A stretch of 64,000 bases of DNA, taken from the NCBI RefSeq assembly GCF_022347285.1, contig NZ_JAKRND010000007.1, positions 1 to 64,000 on the forward strand, read 5' to 3'. A program made the translations under genes and the position numbers. Positions 51,072-61,400 of the stretch are shown here, piece by piece (position 1 is the stretch's first letter; every line of letters starts with the position of its first letter). The DNA is from Corynebacterium sp. ACRPH (GTDB lineage: Bacteria > Actinomycetota > Actinomycetes > Mycobacteriales > Mycobacteriaceae). The notes below the pieces were generated by a model, which worked only from the letters and a program-made list of their open reading frames with translations, searched no databases and was not told the DNA's origin.

Positions 51072-51824
51072 CTACTCCACCTTCCGGGAGGCAGCGTTTT
51101 CCGCGCCGACCTTCAGCCGTAGCGCGCGGTCCAGCGGCGGGCACAAGAAGCGCACGATGAGGCTCACGAAGTACAGGCTCATGCCGATCATCAGCATGTT
51201 GTCCGGCGAGACCAGCAGGCCCACGGCCCCACACAGCGCCGCCACAATCGGCAGGGAAAGGTCCTTGTAGCTCACGAAGGCCTCGATCGCCAACACTGTG
51301 AACAGGGCGATCAGCGCAAACTCCATGCCCTGGATCTCGAAGGGCAAAGCACTGCCGAACAGCGCTCCTAGCAAGCCACCGCCGACCCAGCCGATCTGAA
51401 GCAGAATCTGCACCGCCATCACGCGGGCGGTCGACCACTTTGCGTCGCGCCGGGCGGCGAGAATCGCATACGTTTCATCCGTCAGCGCATAGATGCCATA
51501 GGCCTTGGCCAGCCAACCGCGCACCTGGGCGATGGGATAGTTCAGGGCGTAGAACGCGTGGCGGAAGTTCACCAGGAATCCGTACAGCGCCGCGCTGAGC
51601 GGCCCCACACCACCCGTGACCAGCGACACCGCCAGGAACTCCATGGAGCCCGCGTAGATGACGAAAGAGAAAATCGGCGCCCACCACCACGCGAAGCCGA
51701 CCTGGGTGATCAACAGGCCGAAGGCTAGGCCCAGCGGTACCATGCCCAAGGCCACGGGCCAGGCGTCGGCGATCCCGGCGCGCCATTGATCGTTTCTGGC
51801 GTGACGTGTGGTGTTCGGGGCCAT
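51072..51824 (-). CDS. brnF: Branched-chain amino-acid exporter, large subunit (AzlC/BrnF)
   Basis: 250 residues, about seven membrane segments. AzlC features: GIADAWPVALGMVPLGLAFGLLI, MEFLAVSLVTGGVGPLSAALYGFLVNFRHAFYALNYP and YALTDETYAILAARRDAKW. Exports branched-chain amino acids and methionine with BrnE. Directly abuts the upstream gene (stop 51825, start 51824). No Lrp-type regulator gene is adjacent, unlike C. glutamicum brnFE. Confidence 0.94.
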   Translation of the reverse strand: MAPNTTRHARNDQWRAGIADAWPVALGMVPLGLAFGLLITQVGFAWWWAPIFSFVIYAGSMEFLAVSLVTGGVGPLSAALYGFLVNFRHAFYALNYPIAQVRGWLAKAYGIYALTDETYAILAARRDAKWSTARVMAVQILLQIGWVGGGLLGALFGSALPFEIQGMEFALIALFTVLAIEAFVSYKDLSLPIVAALCGAVGLLVSPDNMLMIGMSLYFVSLIVRFLCPPLDRALRLKVGAENAASRKVE

Positions 51825-52631
51825 CTAGTTGCGCTCCGGGTGGCTTGCCCAGGTTGCGAACAGGTTTTTGGGGAACGGGCTGTTCTTCATAATCTGACGC
51901 CACGTCTCCGCCGGTCGATCCGTGAACACATCTTCTGCGGTTGCGGCTTGGAGGTCAGCGATCCCGGAATCCAGCCAGCCACGCACGTCAGTGGCACGCA
52001 GGAGGACGTAGCTGTGGAAGAGGCGTAGGCCGCACAGCATGGAGGGGTCCACGTGGCCGACAACCTGCGCTACCTGCTCGTCCACACTGGGTGCCTCTTC
52101 GGCGGTGCTGATCAGCATGAACTGTCCGCGCGCGCCGAAGCGGGTGGGGGCGGGGGCTTCAGGGCTACTCGGGGTAGGTAGGTTGGTGGCGTCCAGCTCC
52201 AAACGGTCAGTGTCTAATAATCCGACGGCGAGCACGACGGGTTCGTTGTCGCCACCGATGAAGAAGACCTTCGGCTTGGTGAGCTTGTCCGCCAGCGCGG
52301 GCAGGTGGTTGGCGACGGCTTCGCTGCTCATGAGCCCCAGGCGGACAGCCACGATGGTGGCGCCGCTGGCCTCCGGGCTATCACCGGCCTCCAGATTCTC
52401 CTGCACTTCCAGCACCAGTAGCGCGTCTGCCCCGGGCAGCCCCGGCACGGCAAGCACGCCGGGCGAGGTGCCGAAGGCATCCACGAACGCCTCCAGGTGC
52501 ACAGGGTCGATGTCCGCTGTGTCGAGGTAGCCATCCGGGTCCACGACCGCGGCTGGCGCCTGGAAGATCACGTCGCCGGGCTGCACGTTGAACTGGTCGT
52601 TCATGCCGTTCGGCTGCTGGTCAGCGCTCAC
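51825..52631 (-). CDS. Hypothetical protein, SseB-like in general character
   Basis: 268 residues from GTG 52631, overlapping the pcnA stop as GTGA (frame open upstream to 52997, but that is pcnA). Cytoplasmic, acidic, alpha/beta: VHLEAFVDAFGTSPGVLAVPGLPGADALLVLEVQENLE, MLCGLRLFHSYVLLRATDVRGWLDSGIADL, PFPKNLFATWASHPERN. No family confidently recognised. Placed between pcnA and brnFE, translationally coupled to both. Confidence 0.75.
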   Translation of the reverse strand: MSADQQPNGMNDQFNVQPGDVIFQAPAAVVDPDGYLDTADIDPVHLEAFVDAFGTSPGVLAVPGLPGADALLVLEVQENLEAGDSPEASGATIVAVRLGLMSSEAVANHLPALADKLTKPKVFFIGGDNEPVVLAVGLLDTDRLELDATNLPTPSSPEAPAPTRFGARGQFMLISTAEEAPSVDEQVAQVVGHVDPSMLCGLRLFHSYVLLRATDVRGWLDSGIADLQAATAEDVFTDRPAETWRQIMKNSPFPKNLFATWASHPERN

Positions 52632-54193
52632 TTTTGCGCCCCACCTTTCTGTTCGTCCCACCATTGTTTCAGCGCGGCGATGGCGTCCTCGCGCTCCATC
52701 GGCCCGCGATCCAGCCGCAGCTCCTTCAAGTACGCCCAAGCCTTGCCCACATCGGGGCCGGGCTTGAGGTCCAGGATCTGCATGATCTCGTTGCCGTCCA
52801 GGTCGGGGCGGACGGCAGCGAGGTCCTCCTGCTCCTGCAGCTGCTCGATGCGCTTTTCCAAATTGTCGTAGGTGCGCTGCAGCCTCTGGGCCTTTCGCTG
52901 GTTGCGGGTGGTGCAGTCTGCACGCACCAGCAGGTGCAGCAGTGGCAGCAGCTCGCCGGCGTCGTTGACATAACGGCGTACGGCGGAGTCGGTCCAAGTG
53001 GATTCGTTGTTGTCCTTTTCCCCTGCGCCACGGCGAGCGTCCTGGTTCTGCCCCTTGCCCTGCGTGTCCGCGTAACCGTGGAAGCGCATGTGCAGAAACA
53101 CCAGCCGGCCGATGTCCTGGACGTGCTGCTTGGAGTACTTGAGCTTGCGCAGGCGACGGCGGGTGATGCGCGCACCGACAACCTCGTGCTGGTGGAAAGT
53201 CACCGCGCCGGATTCAGTAAACGCCCTGGTGTCGGGCTTGCCGATGTCGTGCAACAGCGCGGCCATGCGCAGTTCCAGCGAGGGCTCCAGCCCGCGCTCG
53301 GCCTCCAGGTTCACGGCGTTGCGAAGCACCTTCAGCGAGTGCCAGTACACGTCCTTGTGCTGACGATGCTCGTCTTGCGTGAGCTTCAGAGCCGGCAGCT
53401 CCGGCAGCACGTGGTCAGCCAGGCCGGTCTCAACCATCAGGTCCAGCCCCACCCATGGCGCCGCGCCAAGCATCAGCTTGTTCAGTTCAACAGCCACGCG
53501 CTCGACGGTGATGCGGCTGATCTGCTCGCTCATCGCCGCCATTGCTTCCTTGACTCTCTTTGTGACGCCGAATTCCAGCTGCGAGACGAATCGGCAAGCG
53601 CGGAGCATGCGCAGCGGATCGTCGTTGAAGCTGATCTCCGGGCTATCCGGGGTGTCTAGCACTCCGGCCTGGAGGTCTTCGAGGCCGTTCAAGGGGTCGC
53701 GGAGCTGGTGGTTTCCGTCGGGGGAGAGTTCCAGTGCGATGGCATTAGCGCGGAAATCGCGGCGGATTAGGTCTCCGTCGAGGCTGTCGCCGAAGGAGAC
53801 CTCGGGGTTGCGGGACTGGCCGTCGTATTGGTCGGCGCGGAAGGTAGTGATCTCCAGGATCTGGCCCTTGACCAGCGCTGATACAGTACCGTATTCAATG
53901 CCTGTGTCCCACACTGTCTCTGCCAGAGGCGTGACAATGTCGACGATGGCCTGCGGCCGGGCGTCCGTAGTGAAGTCCAGGTCGTGGGAGAGGCGCCCCA
54001 ACAGGGCATCCCGCACCGACCCGCCGACGAGGTAGAGGCTGTGGCCAGCGTCTTGGAAGGCCTGGGTAAGCGGCAAGAGGTCGCGGTCAAGCGCGCGCAG
54101 GGAGGTAAAGACCTCCTGCAGCATGCCTTCAATGGTGCGCGGCTTTTCCGGCGCAGCGGCCGAGTTTGCGGGGGAGTGGGCGGGTTTCGTCAC
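52628..54193 (-). CDS. pcnA: CCA tRNA nucleotidyltransferase
   Basis: 521 residues from GTG 54193, 8 nt after TAGAAT (54202-54207, minus strand); the frame is open to 54271. It adds or repairs the 3'-CCA of tRNAs. Nucleotidyltransferase motif LYLVGGSVRDALLGRLSHDLDFTTDARP, RRDFRANAIALEL, the RNA-binding region DDPLRMLRACRFVSQL, and an HD domain (AALLHDIGKPDTR) followed by FHQHEVVGARITRRRL. Position before the NUDIX gene matches mycobacterial Rv3907c-Rv3908. Confidence 0.96.
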   Translation of the reverse strand: MTKPAHSPANSAAAPEKPRTIEGMLQEVFTSLRALDRDLLPLTQAFQDAGHSLYLVGGSVRDALLGRLSHDLDFTTDARPQAIVDIVTPLAETVWDTGIEYGTVSALVKGQILEITTFRADQYDGQSRNPEVSFGDSLDGDLIRRDFRANAIALELSPDGNHQLRDPLNGLEDLQAGVLDTPDSPEISFNDDPLRMLRACRFVSQLEFGVTKRVKEAMAAMSEQISRITVERVAVELNKLMLGAAPWVGLDLMVETGLADHVLPELPALKLTQDEHRQHKDVYWHSLKVLRNAVNLEAERGLEPSLELRMAALLHDIGKPDTRAFTESGAVTFHQHEVVGARITRRRLRKLKYSKQHVQDIGRLVFLHMRFHGYADTQGKGQNQDARRGAGEKDNNESTWTDSAVRRYVNDAGELLPLLHLLVRADCTTRNQRKAQRLQRTYDNLEKRIEQLQEQEDLAAVRPDLDGNEIMQILDLKPGPDVGKAWAYLKELRLDRGPMEREDAIAALKQWWDEQKGGAQK

Positions 54194-54257
54194 GTTGCCA
54201 GATTCTACTAGCCCCCTCGGACCGGCCAACGGCCCCCTCATAACCTCCCAAACCTCC

Positions 54258-54330
54258 CGCACAGGCGCCAAGTCCCCCTCAAATCCTCCCCAACCCCGCG
54301 CACAGGCGCCAAGTCACCCTCAAAATCTCC
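54258..54330. repeat. Imperfect direct repeat upstream of pcnA
   Basis: CGCACAGGCGCCAAGTCCCC near 54257 and CGCACAGGCGCCAAGTCACC near 54299 begin two similar segments about 42 bp apart, each continuing CTCAAA. They lie between the pcnA promoter and element E. Confidence 0.6.
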
Positions 54331-54340
54331 CTAGATGGGC

Positions 54341-54472
54341 GGTGAATGTCGTTAGAACGGGAATACGCCGAGCAGAAGCTAACGCCCAGAAAATCCGCAA
54401 TCCTCTGACCAGGCACTTTGCATAATCGACGCTCGCTTTCAATAACGTATTCCCGTTCTAACGACATTCACC
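54341..54472 (-). repeat. Fixed-geometry palindromic element, copy E (27-bp perfect arms)
   Basis: 54341-54367 and 54446-54472 are a perfect 27-bp inverted repeat containing ATGTCGTTAGAACGGGAATA. On the minus strand the core GCAAAGTGCCTGGTCAGAGG has TGGTCAG starting at 54411. It is 56 bp from the near ATGTC (54467) and 66 bp from the far one (54346), exactly as in elements A, B and C, whose arms are different. It sits between the divergent pcnA and NUDIX genes. Confidence 0.85.
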
Positions 54473-54672
54473 GGCTTACGGCCTGCCGGAACCCCAGAAG
54501 CCTGCACACGCGCACCACCAATACCCGCACACCGCCCACGCACCGCCCGCAGCCCATCCCACGCGCCAACCCGCGCACCACCCGCAACTAGTTACAAATT
54601 CAGTTACAATTTCGCCTCCACTCGCTTCCATTCAGTTCCACATTGCACAGATAACCGGCTATCGTTATCAGA

Positions 54673-55488
54673 ATGAGTGGAAACGACAGCACCGGAAACG
54701 GCACGCCCCGCCGCCGGCGCCGCCGTTCAAGAAGAAGGCACCGCTCTGGCAACAGCCAGCGCGGCCAAAACTCCCAGCAGCAAGGCTCCCAGTCCGGCCA
54801 GCGCAGCCAACAGAGCAACGGCCAACACGGCCAGAACTCCCAGAATAGCTCCAACCAAGGCAAACGCAAGAGCAACAGGAACCAATCCCACCGCAGGAAG
54901 GGCGCCAGCTCCAACTCCAACAACCGCAACCGCCAGCGCAACCGCAATAACTCGCGCCCGCGTTCTTTCGACGAGCACTCCAGCCTGCCGACCTCCGTGG
55001 AGACCTCCGCGGGCGGCCTGGTTCTTTCCGGCCTGGCGGAAGCCGTGCAGCCAAATGGCGAAGTCGACTTCTCCGCAATCTACGTGGCCCTCATCGGCCG
55101 CCTGGATCGCCGCGGCAGGCTGCTGTGGTCCATGCCGAAGGGGCACATCGAACCGGATGAATCCCAGCACGCCACCGCCGAGCGCGAGGTGTGGGAGGAA
55201 ACAGGCGTGGCCGGGGAGGTCATCGCCGACCTCGGCACCATCGACTACTGGTTCGTCTCCGAGGGCATCCGCATCCACAAAACCGTCCACCACCACCTGC
55301 TTCGCTATGTCGATGGGGACCTGAACGACGAGGATCCGGAGGTCACCGAAGTCCGCTGGCTGCCCGTCAACCGCCTGATCGAGCACCTGGCCTATGCCGA
55401 CGAGCGGCGCCTTGCCCGCCAAGCCTTCGATAACCTCGCCGATCTCGCCCGCGCCGAGGCCGAGGCTGGCCGTGCCACGCCACGCTAA
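54673..55488 (+). CDS. mutT4: NUDIX hydrolase, MutT4-like
   Basis: 271 residues. The N-terminal 105 are Arg/Gln/Asn/Ser-rich and disordered, the remainder a NUDIX domain with [30 protein letters not shown] (box Gx5Ex7REUxEExGU) and [24 protein letters not shown]. Same place as mycobacterial mutT4 (Rv3908), upstream of the DUF6049-murJ genes. TATCGT lies 7 nt before ATG 54673. Role: hydrolysis of oxidised or damaged nucleotides or dinucleoside polyphosphates (family-level). Confidence 0.9.
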   Translation: MSGNDSTGNGTPRRRRRRSRRRHRSGNSQRGQNSQQQGSQSGQRSQQSNGQHGQNSQNSSNQGKRKSNRNQSHRRKGASSNSNNRNRQRNRNNSRPRSFDEHSSLPTSVETSAGGLVLSGLAEAVQPNGEVDFSAIYVALIGRLDRRGRLLWSMPKGHIEPDESQHATAEREVWEETGVAGEVIADLGTIDYWFVSEGIRIHKTVHHHLLRYVDGDLNDEDPEVTEVRWLPVNRLIEHLAYADERRLARQAFDNLADLARAEAEAGRATPR

Positions 55489-55623
55489 GGAGCGCTAACG
55501 GATTGCCAGCCGATGCTGTTAGAACTAATAGCGACTAACTACTACTAATCACTAGCTACCAATTGCTAACAATTGCTACCGATTGCTTTGGTAAGCGTGT
55601 AATCGTGCACAAAGGTGAGCGCA

Positions 55624-58368
55624 ATGTCTAGATTCCCCCACGCCTGCACGGCGTTTGGTGTTTCTGTCGCGCTCTGTGGCCTGTTTGCCCTGCCTGTGGC
55701 CCCGGCCGTCGCTGCCCCTATTAATGACGCCCCCTCGGCCTCCACCACTCAATACTCAGCCCAGGGGCGGGCCCCGGACCCCACCGACCCCGCGGTTCAC
55801 GAAGATTCCACCTGGGCCAACCCGCTGGCCCGCGCGACGGATCCGCAGCAGGACGTGGACCTGGAGATCATCGGCATTGGCACCAGCTCGAGTGTCCACG
55901 CTGCCGCTGGCCAGACTTATACCCTCCGCATCCGCAACGACCGCTCCCACGCGCTGAACAATCTTTCGCTCACCTTGTTCTATCGCTCGGCCGCCACTGC
56001 CGCGGAAGTGCGCGTCGCGCAGCTTGCCAACCAGGGCGAATACTCCCTCAGCAGCCAGCCTCTGCAGCTCGACGGCACGCTCAGCCCCGGCGAGACGCGC
56101 GAGGTCACGGTCACCGTTCCTGCGGCCGGTGCTTCCATCGATTCTTCTCGGGACGCCCCCTCGCCCCAACCGCTGGACCTGCCGCCTCATGCTTTTGAGG
56201 AACCCGGCGCTTATCCCCTGTTGTTTAGCCTGAGCGGCCAAGAGACGAACCCGGAGAGCCCGGAGCAGGGAGGTACGCAGTACCTGGCGGTGGCGCGAAC
56301 CACGCTGAGCGTGAGGGCGTCCACAAGAAAGGAAGAACAACCCAGCACCCCGGTGACGGTCGTGTATCCGCTGGCGGGGCCTACGTACATGGCAGCGGGA
56401 CAGACGGGCGATGCGCCGAAGCGGCGGCCCGCGTTTGTGACGAAGGACGTGCTGGCGGCCGAGGTCGGTGAGGGCGGCAGGCTGCGGGGGCTGCTGGATG
56501 CGTACCGCGAGGCGAAGTCGTCCAAGCTGAAGCAGGCGACGTGCATCGCCATCGACCCGGAGCTGCTAGATACAGTAAACCGCCTGGCTGAGGGATATTT
56601 TGTGGGTGAGCGCACTCCTGACCCGGTGGAGGAACCGCAGCGGCTACGCGACTCCTGGGACGAGATCCTGGGCGGCGAGGAGGTGGACGCCCAGCACATG
56701 CCCGGTAATGCGGATGCGAAGAAGTGGATCGCTGACCTGCGGGAAGTCGTGCAGAGCAACTGCTCGGTGGCGTTGCCGTACGCCGGGGCGGACATCAATG
56801 GGCTTTCGCAGGTGGATTCCGACTGGCTGCGCGTGCGCGCGCTGGGCACGGGCGCCGGGGTGATTCAGCGGATCCTGGGCGTGGTGCCGACGCAGAACGT
56901 GGTGATCCCGGACGCCGGCTACGTCGCCCCGGAAGCACAGCAGGTTCTGGCGGCAGGGATCAGCAAGACTCCGGAGGGTGTGGAGCCGATCGAGGCCGAC
57001 CAGTCGCGTCGGTTTGAGCAGTCCGTGCAGGGCAAGCCGGCAATACCGCAGGCCGGGCACGTCACCGCGCTGGTGGCGGAGAATACGGTCAACATCGAGC
57101 AGCCGGCGGCGGCGCCGTCCCCGGCGACAGACCCAGACGGCACAGGCGTCGACGAGGACGATCCAGACTCCGGCGCGCCCAACCCCACCGACGAGGCATG
57201 GAACCAGCGTCTGGTGAACCTCCCCGGCGCAGCGCAGACCACCGCCACCGCGCTGACGTACTCCGCGGACCTCGGCACGGTGCTCAAGGCCACCGGCGAG
57301 CACCCGGAGATCGCCGCTTATTCCAACCCTGACCTGCGCTTTAACCTCGCCGACGATAGCTCCGGCGCCCGCCTGGCCAGCGCGCAAGCGGTGCTGAACC
57401 TGGAGCTCGACTCCGGCCGCCCGACCCTCGCCGTGCTACCCGCCGCATGGTCCGTGAACAAGGCCCAGGCCAGCAGCTTCCTGCAAACCATCAGCCAGCA
57501 CCTGGACGATCACTCGGCCACGCCCGCCCCGCTGCCGGAGGCCGTGCAGCCCCGCGGCATCGACCTGGCGGATGTGGGCTCGGGAAGCACCACGGTGCCC
57601 TACACCGACCCCGGCGCGTATTCCGCACCTTACCTCGGAACAGTGGCGGATACCGCCCGCAAGCTGCGGGAACTTACCTTGTTCATGCAAAATGACTCCG
57701 CCATTGCGCTGACCCGCGAGGGCTTCACCAGCCCCCTGTTCTCCGACCTCCTGCGCGGCCTTTCCACCTACCGCAAGCGCGAGCGCGGCCACGTGGACGT
57801 CCTGCGTGAGCAACTCGGCACCAACCTCGCCCGCGTGGGGCAGGTCACCTCGCAGCTGCGCCGCTCCATCAGTCTGCTGCCGCCGGGCAACGTCTTTACC
57901 CGCACGTCGGATTCCTCGCCGTTGCTGATTGTTGCGCGCAATGGACTGCCCCTGCCGGTGACGGCCAAGGTTGGTTATTCTTCTGACGCCGACACGGATG
58001 TCACCGTCCACGTGGATTCCACGGCCTCGCCGACGATCCCGGCGAAGGGCTCCATCACCTGGTCACTAACCACCGATATCGCGGACACGTCCGAGCAGGT
58101 CAACCTATCTTTGTGGCTGGCGACCAACAGCCAGGAAGGCAAGGGGGATCTGGAAGACGGAACCCGCATTTCGGATCCGGTGGAGCTGCGCGTGCAGTCC
58201 GTGCCGGGGCTGTCCTCCCGCGGGGTGACCATCATTGCCGGGCTTCTGCTGGGCATCGGCGCGGCCGGCAAGATGCTGTGGGACCGCCGGAGTGGGCGCG
58301 CTTCTAAGCGCAAAACGGCCACTGCTCTTCGGCCTGCCCCGCGACCGCAGGAAGGCGATCAAAACTAG
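55624..58368 (+). CDS. DUF6049-family exported membrane-anchored protein (Rv3909-like)
   Basis: 914 residues from ATG 55624 (AAAGG 7 nt upstream; GTG 55615 also in frame). Signal peptide FGVSVALCGLFALPVAPAVA, then a beta-rich extracytoplasmic region (LEIIGIGTSSSVHAAAGQTYTLRIRNDR), a central domain (AGPTYMAAGQTG, ATCIAIDPELLDTVNRLAEGYFV), a low-complexity linker near 500, and a C-terminal membrane anchor (GVTIIAGLLLGIGAAGKMLW) followed by a basic tail. In mycobacteria this gene sits upstream of the lipid II flippase gene, as here; it probably acts in envelope assembly. Just after the signal peptide, PINDAP comes from a dispersed-motif copy (55720). Confidence 0.88.
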   Translation: MSRFPHACTAFGVSVALCGLFALPVAPAVAAPINDAPSASTTQYSAQGRAPDPTDPAVHEDSTWANPLARATDPQQDVDLEIIGIGTSSSVHAAAGQTYTLRIRNDRSHALNNLSLTLFYRSAATAAEVRVAQLANQGEYSLSSQPLQLDGTLSPGETREVTVTVPAAGASIDSSRDAPSPQPLDLPPHAFEEPGAYPLLFSLSGQETNPESPEQGGTQYLAVARTTLSVRASTRKEEQPSTPVTVVYPLAGPTYMAAGQTGDAPKRRPAFVTKDVLAAEVGEGGRLRGLLDAYREAKSSKLKQATCIAIDPELLDTVNRLAEGYFVGERTPDPVEEPQRLRDSWDEILGGEEVDAQHMPGNADAKKWIADLREVVQSNCSVALPYAGADINGLSQVDSDWLRVRALGTGAGVIQRILGVVPTQNVVIPDAGYVAPEAQQVLAAGISKTPEGVEPIEADQSRRFEQSVQGKPAIPQAGHVTALVAENTVNIEQPAAAPSPATDPDGTGVDEDDPDSGAPNPTDEAWNQRLVNLPGAAQTTATALTYSADLGTVLKATGEHPEIAAYSNPDLRFNLADDSSGARLASAQAVLNLELDSGRPTLAVLPAAWSVNKAQASSFLQTISQHLDDHSATPAPLPEAVQPRGIDLADVGSGSTTVPYTDPGAYSAPYLGTVADTARKLRELTLFMQNDSAIALTREGFTSPLFSDLLRGLSTYRKRERGHVDVLREQLGTNLARVGQVTSQLRRSISLLPPGNVFTRTSDSSPLLIVARNGLPLPVTAKVGYSSDADTDVTVHVDSTASPTIPAKGSITWSLTTDIADTSEQVNLSLWLATNSQEGKGDLEDGTRISDPVELRVQSVPGLSSRGVTIIAGLLLGIGAAGKMLWDRRSGRASKRKTATALRPAPRPQEGDQN

Positions 58369-58421
58369 ACACGCCCAGAACTCCGTTAGGGAATGCACGG
58401 TTGTTGCATAAAGATGGAGTA

Positions 58422-61400
58422 GTGACTTCTGAGCAAGAGAGGGATGACCAACCGGCTAGGCCCTCGGCCGGACAGCGCGGACGTTTCCGTGCGACCCAGC
58501 CGCCGGCGCTGGCGCCGAAGAAAGACTGCGCGAAGGCTGGAGCGCCGACGGGTGGAGACGGGGCGTCACAAAGCCCTACAGAGGTAGCCCCGACCTCCCA
58601 GAGCGGCCAAGACCAGAGCGTCGGTGGCCAGCGCAGTGATGGCCAGTCCGGCGGTGCCCACAACGGCGACGGCACGACCGCGGCTCAGGGCGCGGCAGCC
58701 ACGGCGGCAACCGCGGGCACCGCGACCGCAGCCAGCGCGAGCGCCGCCACTGCGACCGCAGCCGAGGAGCCGACCGGCAACGGCGGCACTGGCGGCAGTG
58801 GCAGCAACGGCAACAGCGGCGGCGACAACACAGACGGCCAGAGCCAAAAGCAGAGCGACGAGCAGATCGTCCGTGCCGGCGGCTCCATGGCTATCGCCAC
58901 CCTGATCAGCCGCATCACGGGCTTCCTGCGCACGGTGTTTATCGCCTCCGCGCTGGGCGGCGCGGTGGCCAGTGCGTTCAACACTGCCAACACGCTGCCG
59001 AACCTGGTGACCGAACTGGTGCTCGGCGCCGTGCTGACCTCCCTTGTCGTGCCCGTGCTGGTGCGCGCCGAGAAGGAAGACGCGGACCGCGGCGAGGCTT
59101 TCATACGAAGACTCTTGACGCTCACGTTCTCGCTGACCCTGGTGATCACCCTGGTCTCCGTGGCGTGCGCGCCGCTGCTGGTGCGCATGAGTCTGGATTC
59201 CGAAGGCCACGTGAACATCGGCATGTCCACGGCGTTCGCCTACCTGGTGCTGCCGCAGATCATGTTCTACGCCATGTTTGCCGTGTTCATGGCGATCCTG
59301 AACACCAAGGGAGTATTCAAGCCCGGCGCGTGGGCGCCCGTGGCCAACAACGTGGTCACGCTCGCCGTCCTGGGGCTGTACATGTTCCTGCCGCGGGATA
59401 CGAAGCTGCAGCCCGCGGACAACGTGACCATTACCGACCCGCACGTGCTGCTGCTGGGTCTGGGCACTACCGCGGGCGTGGTGATGCAGGCGCTGATCAT
59501 GGTGCCCTTCCTGCGCAAGGCCGGCATTAACCTGCGCCCGCTGTGGGGCATCGACGAGCGACTGAAGTCCTTCGGCGGGATGGCCATTGCCATCGTGGTG
59601 TACGTGGCCATCTCTCAGGTCGGCTGGCTGCTGAATAACCGCATCGCCTCCGACACGTGGGAGGTCGCGCCGACGATCTACATGCAGGCGTGGCAGCTGC
59701 TGCAGATGCCCTATGGCGTGATCGGCGTGACGTTGCTGACGGCCGTCATGCCCCGCCTATCCCGCAACGCCGCGGAGGGTGACGACAAGGCCGTGGTACG
59801 CGACCTGACCGTCGCCTCGAAGCTGACGATGCTGGCGATGGTGCCGATCATCGTGTTCTTCACTTGCTTCGGCACCCTGATCTCCGCCGCGCTGTTCGCC
59901 TACAAGGAGTTCTCCCTGGAGGACGCGAACGTGCTGGGCTGGACCATCAGCTTCTCCGCGTTCACCCTGATCCCCTACGCCCTGGTGCTGCTGCACCTCC
60001 GCGTGTTCTACGCCCGCGAGGAGGTCTGGACCCCCACCTTCATCATCGCGGGTATCACCGCGACAAAGTTGACCTTTGCCTACATCGCCCCGCAGATCGC
60101 CACCGAGCCGCGCCTGGTTGTGGTGCTGCTGGGTGCGGCCAACGGTCTGGGCTTTATGGCCGGTGCAATCATTGGTGACCGCTTGCTGCGGCGTTCGCTG
60201 GGGGACTTGCAGTTCCGCAAGGTGACGATGACGGTTCTGTGGGCATTGGGATCCTCTCTGATCGGTGCGCTAGTCGCGTGGCGCGTGGATGTGCTGCTGA
60301 CGCACTTCGCCTTCCCGACGCTCGCCAACCCCTGGTTCATCATCCGCCTGCTCATCGCCGGCGTGCTGTTCCTGGGCGTTACCGGGCTGATCCTGGTGCG
60401 CGCCCCGCTGCCGGAGATCCAGACTCTGGTGCGCGCCCTGTCGCGCATCCCGGGTATGTCGCGGGTTCTTCCTTCTCGACGCCCACTTCCCAGCGACGAG
60501 CAACCCATCGAAGAGGACCAGTCCCGTCGCCTGTCGGCCCAGGAGCTGGCCGCCCGGGAGGCCATTGCTCTGGACCACATGATGGCCGGCGTGGCGCTGC
60601 CGCCACTGGCGGCGGGCCGGGTGCGCGGTCCGCGCCTGGTTCCGGGCGCTCCACTGCTGGAGGGCCGCTACCGCCTGCTTGCCGACCACGGCGGTTGGTC
60701 TGCCGCCCGCTTCTGGCAGGGCCGCGAGCTGGCTACTGGCGACATCGTGGCTCTGACCATCATGGATCCGGTGGCCTATGCCCGCTCGCAGGTCGACCCT
60801 GGAGGATCCGTGCCCGTCAACGGCGTGGAGGTGGCGCGCGCGAAGGACGAGATGCTGCGCCTCTCCGCGAAGCTGAAGCAATTCGACGTGCCGGGTATGG
60901 CGCAGGTCAACCGCGTGATCGACTACGGCAACCTGGTGGTCATCGTGTCCCGCTGGGTGCAGGGTTCCCCGCTGACCACCGTGGCGGAGAGCCAGCCGGA
61001 GCCGCTGGCGGCTGCCTTCGCCGTGTCCTCCCTGGCCGACGCTGCCGCGCAAGCCGAGGACAGCGGCACCTCGCTGGGCTTGGATCACCGCGACCGCGTG
61101 CGCATCGGCACCGATGGCGCGGCCGTGCTGGCCTTCCCGGGTGTACTGCCGAACGATGACACGGCGCAGGATGCACACGGCGTGGCCGTGGCGCTGCGCC
61201 TGCTGCTGGAGCACGTTCCCTACGAGGAGGTGCCGGAGAACCTCACCCGCACCTACAAGAAGATCTACGAGCTCGACGGCGAGAAGGTGGGTCCGGAGGA
61301 CCTGCGCAAGGTAGCGAAGGACCTGCGAGAGCTGCAGGCTGGCGGGCTGGCTGTCCAGGAGGATGCAACTCCGGATCCGAGTGCACGGTCCGGCTTCGGT

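Noticed and set aside
53650-53672. GGTGTCTAGCACTCCGG inside pcnA resembling the 28130-28229 hairpin loop
   Set aside because: It lies in a conserved coding segment (LDTPDSPEI) and the stem/loop spacing differs from the four tandem hairpins.
54279-54467. 62-residue frame starting at the ATGTC of palindromic element E, and similar MSE.../MSQ... frames in elements A-D
   Set aside because: In-frame resemblance (AGQRV-type words) follows from conserved nucleotides and spacing. Element C has a stop before right arm 1, and the 11-bp difference in element D breaks the frame, so DNA-level conservation is the better explanation.
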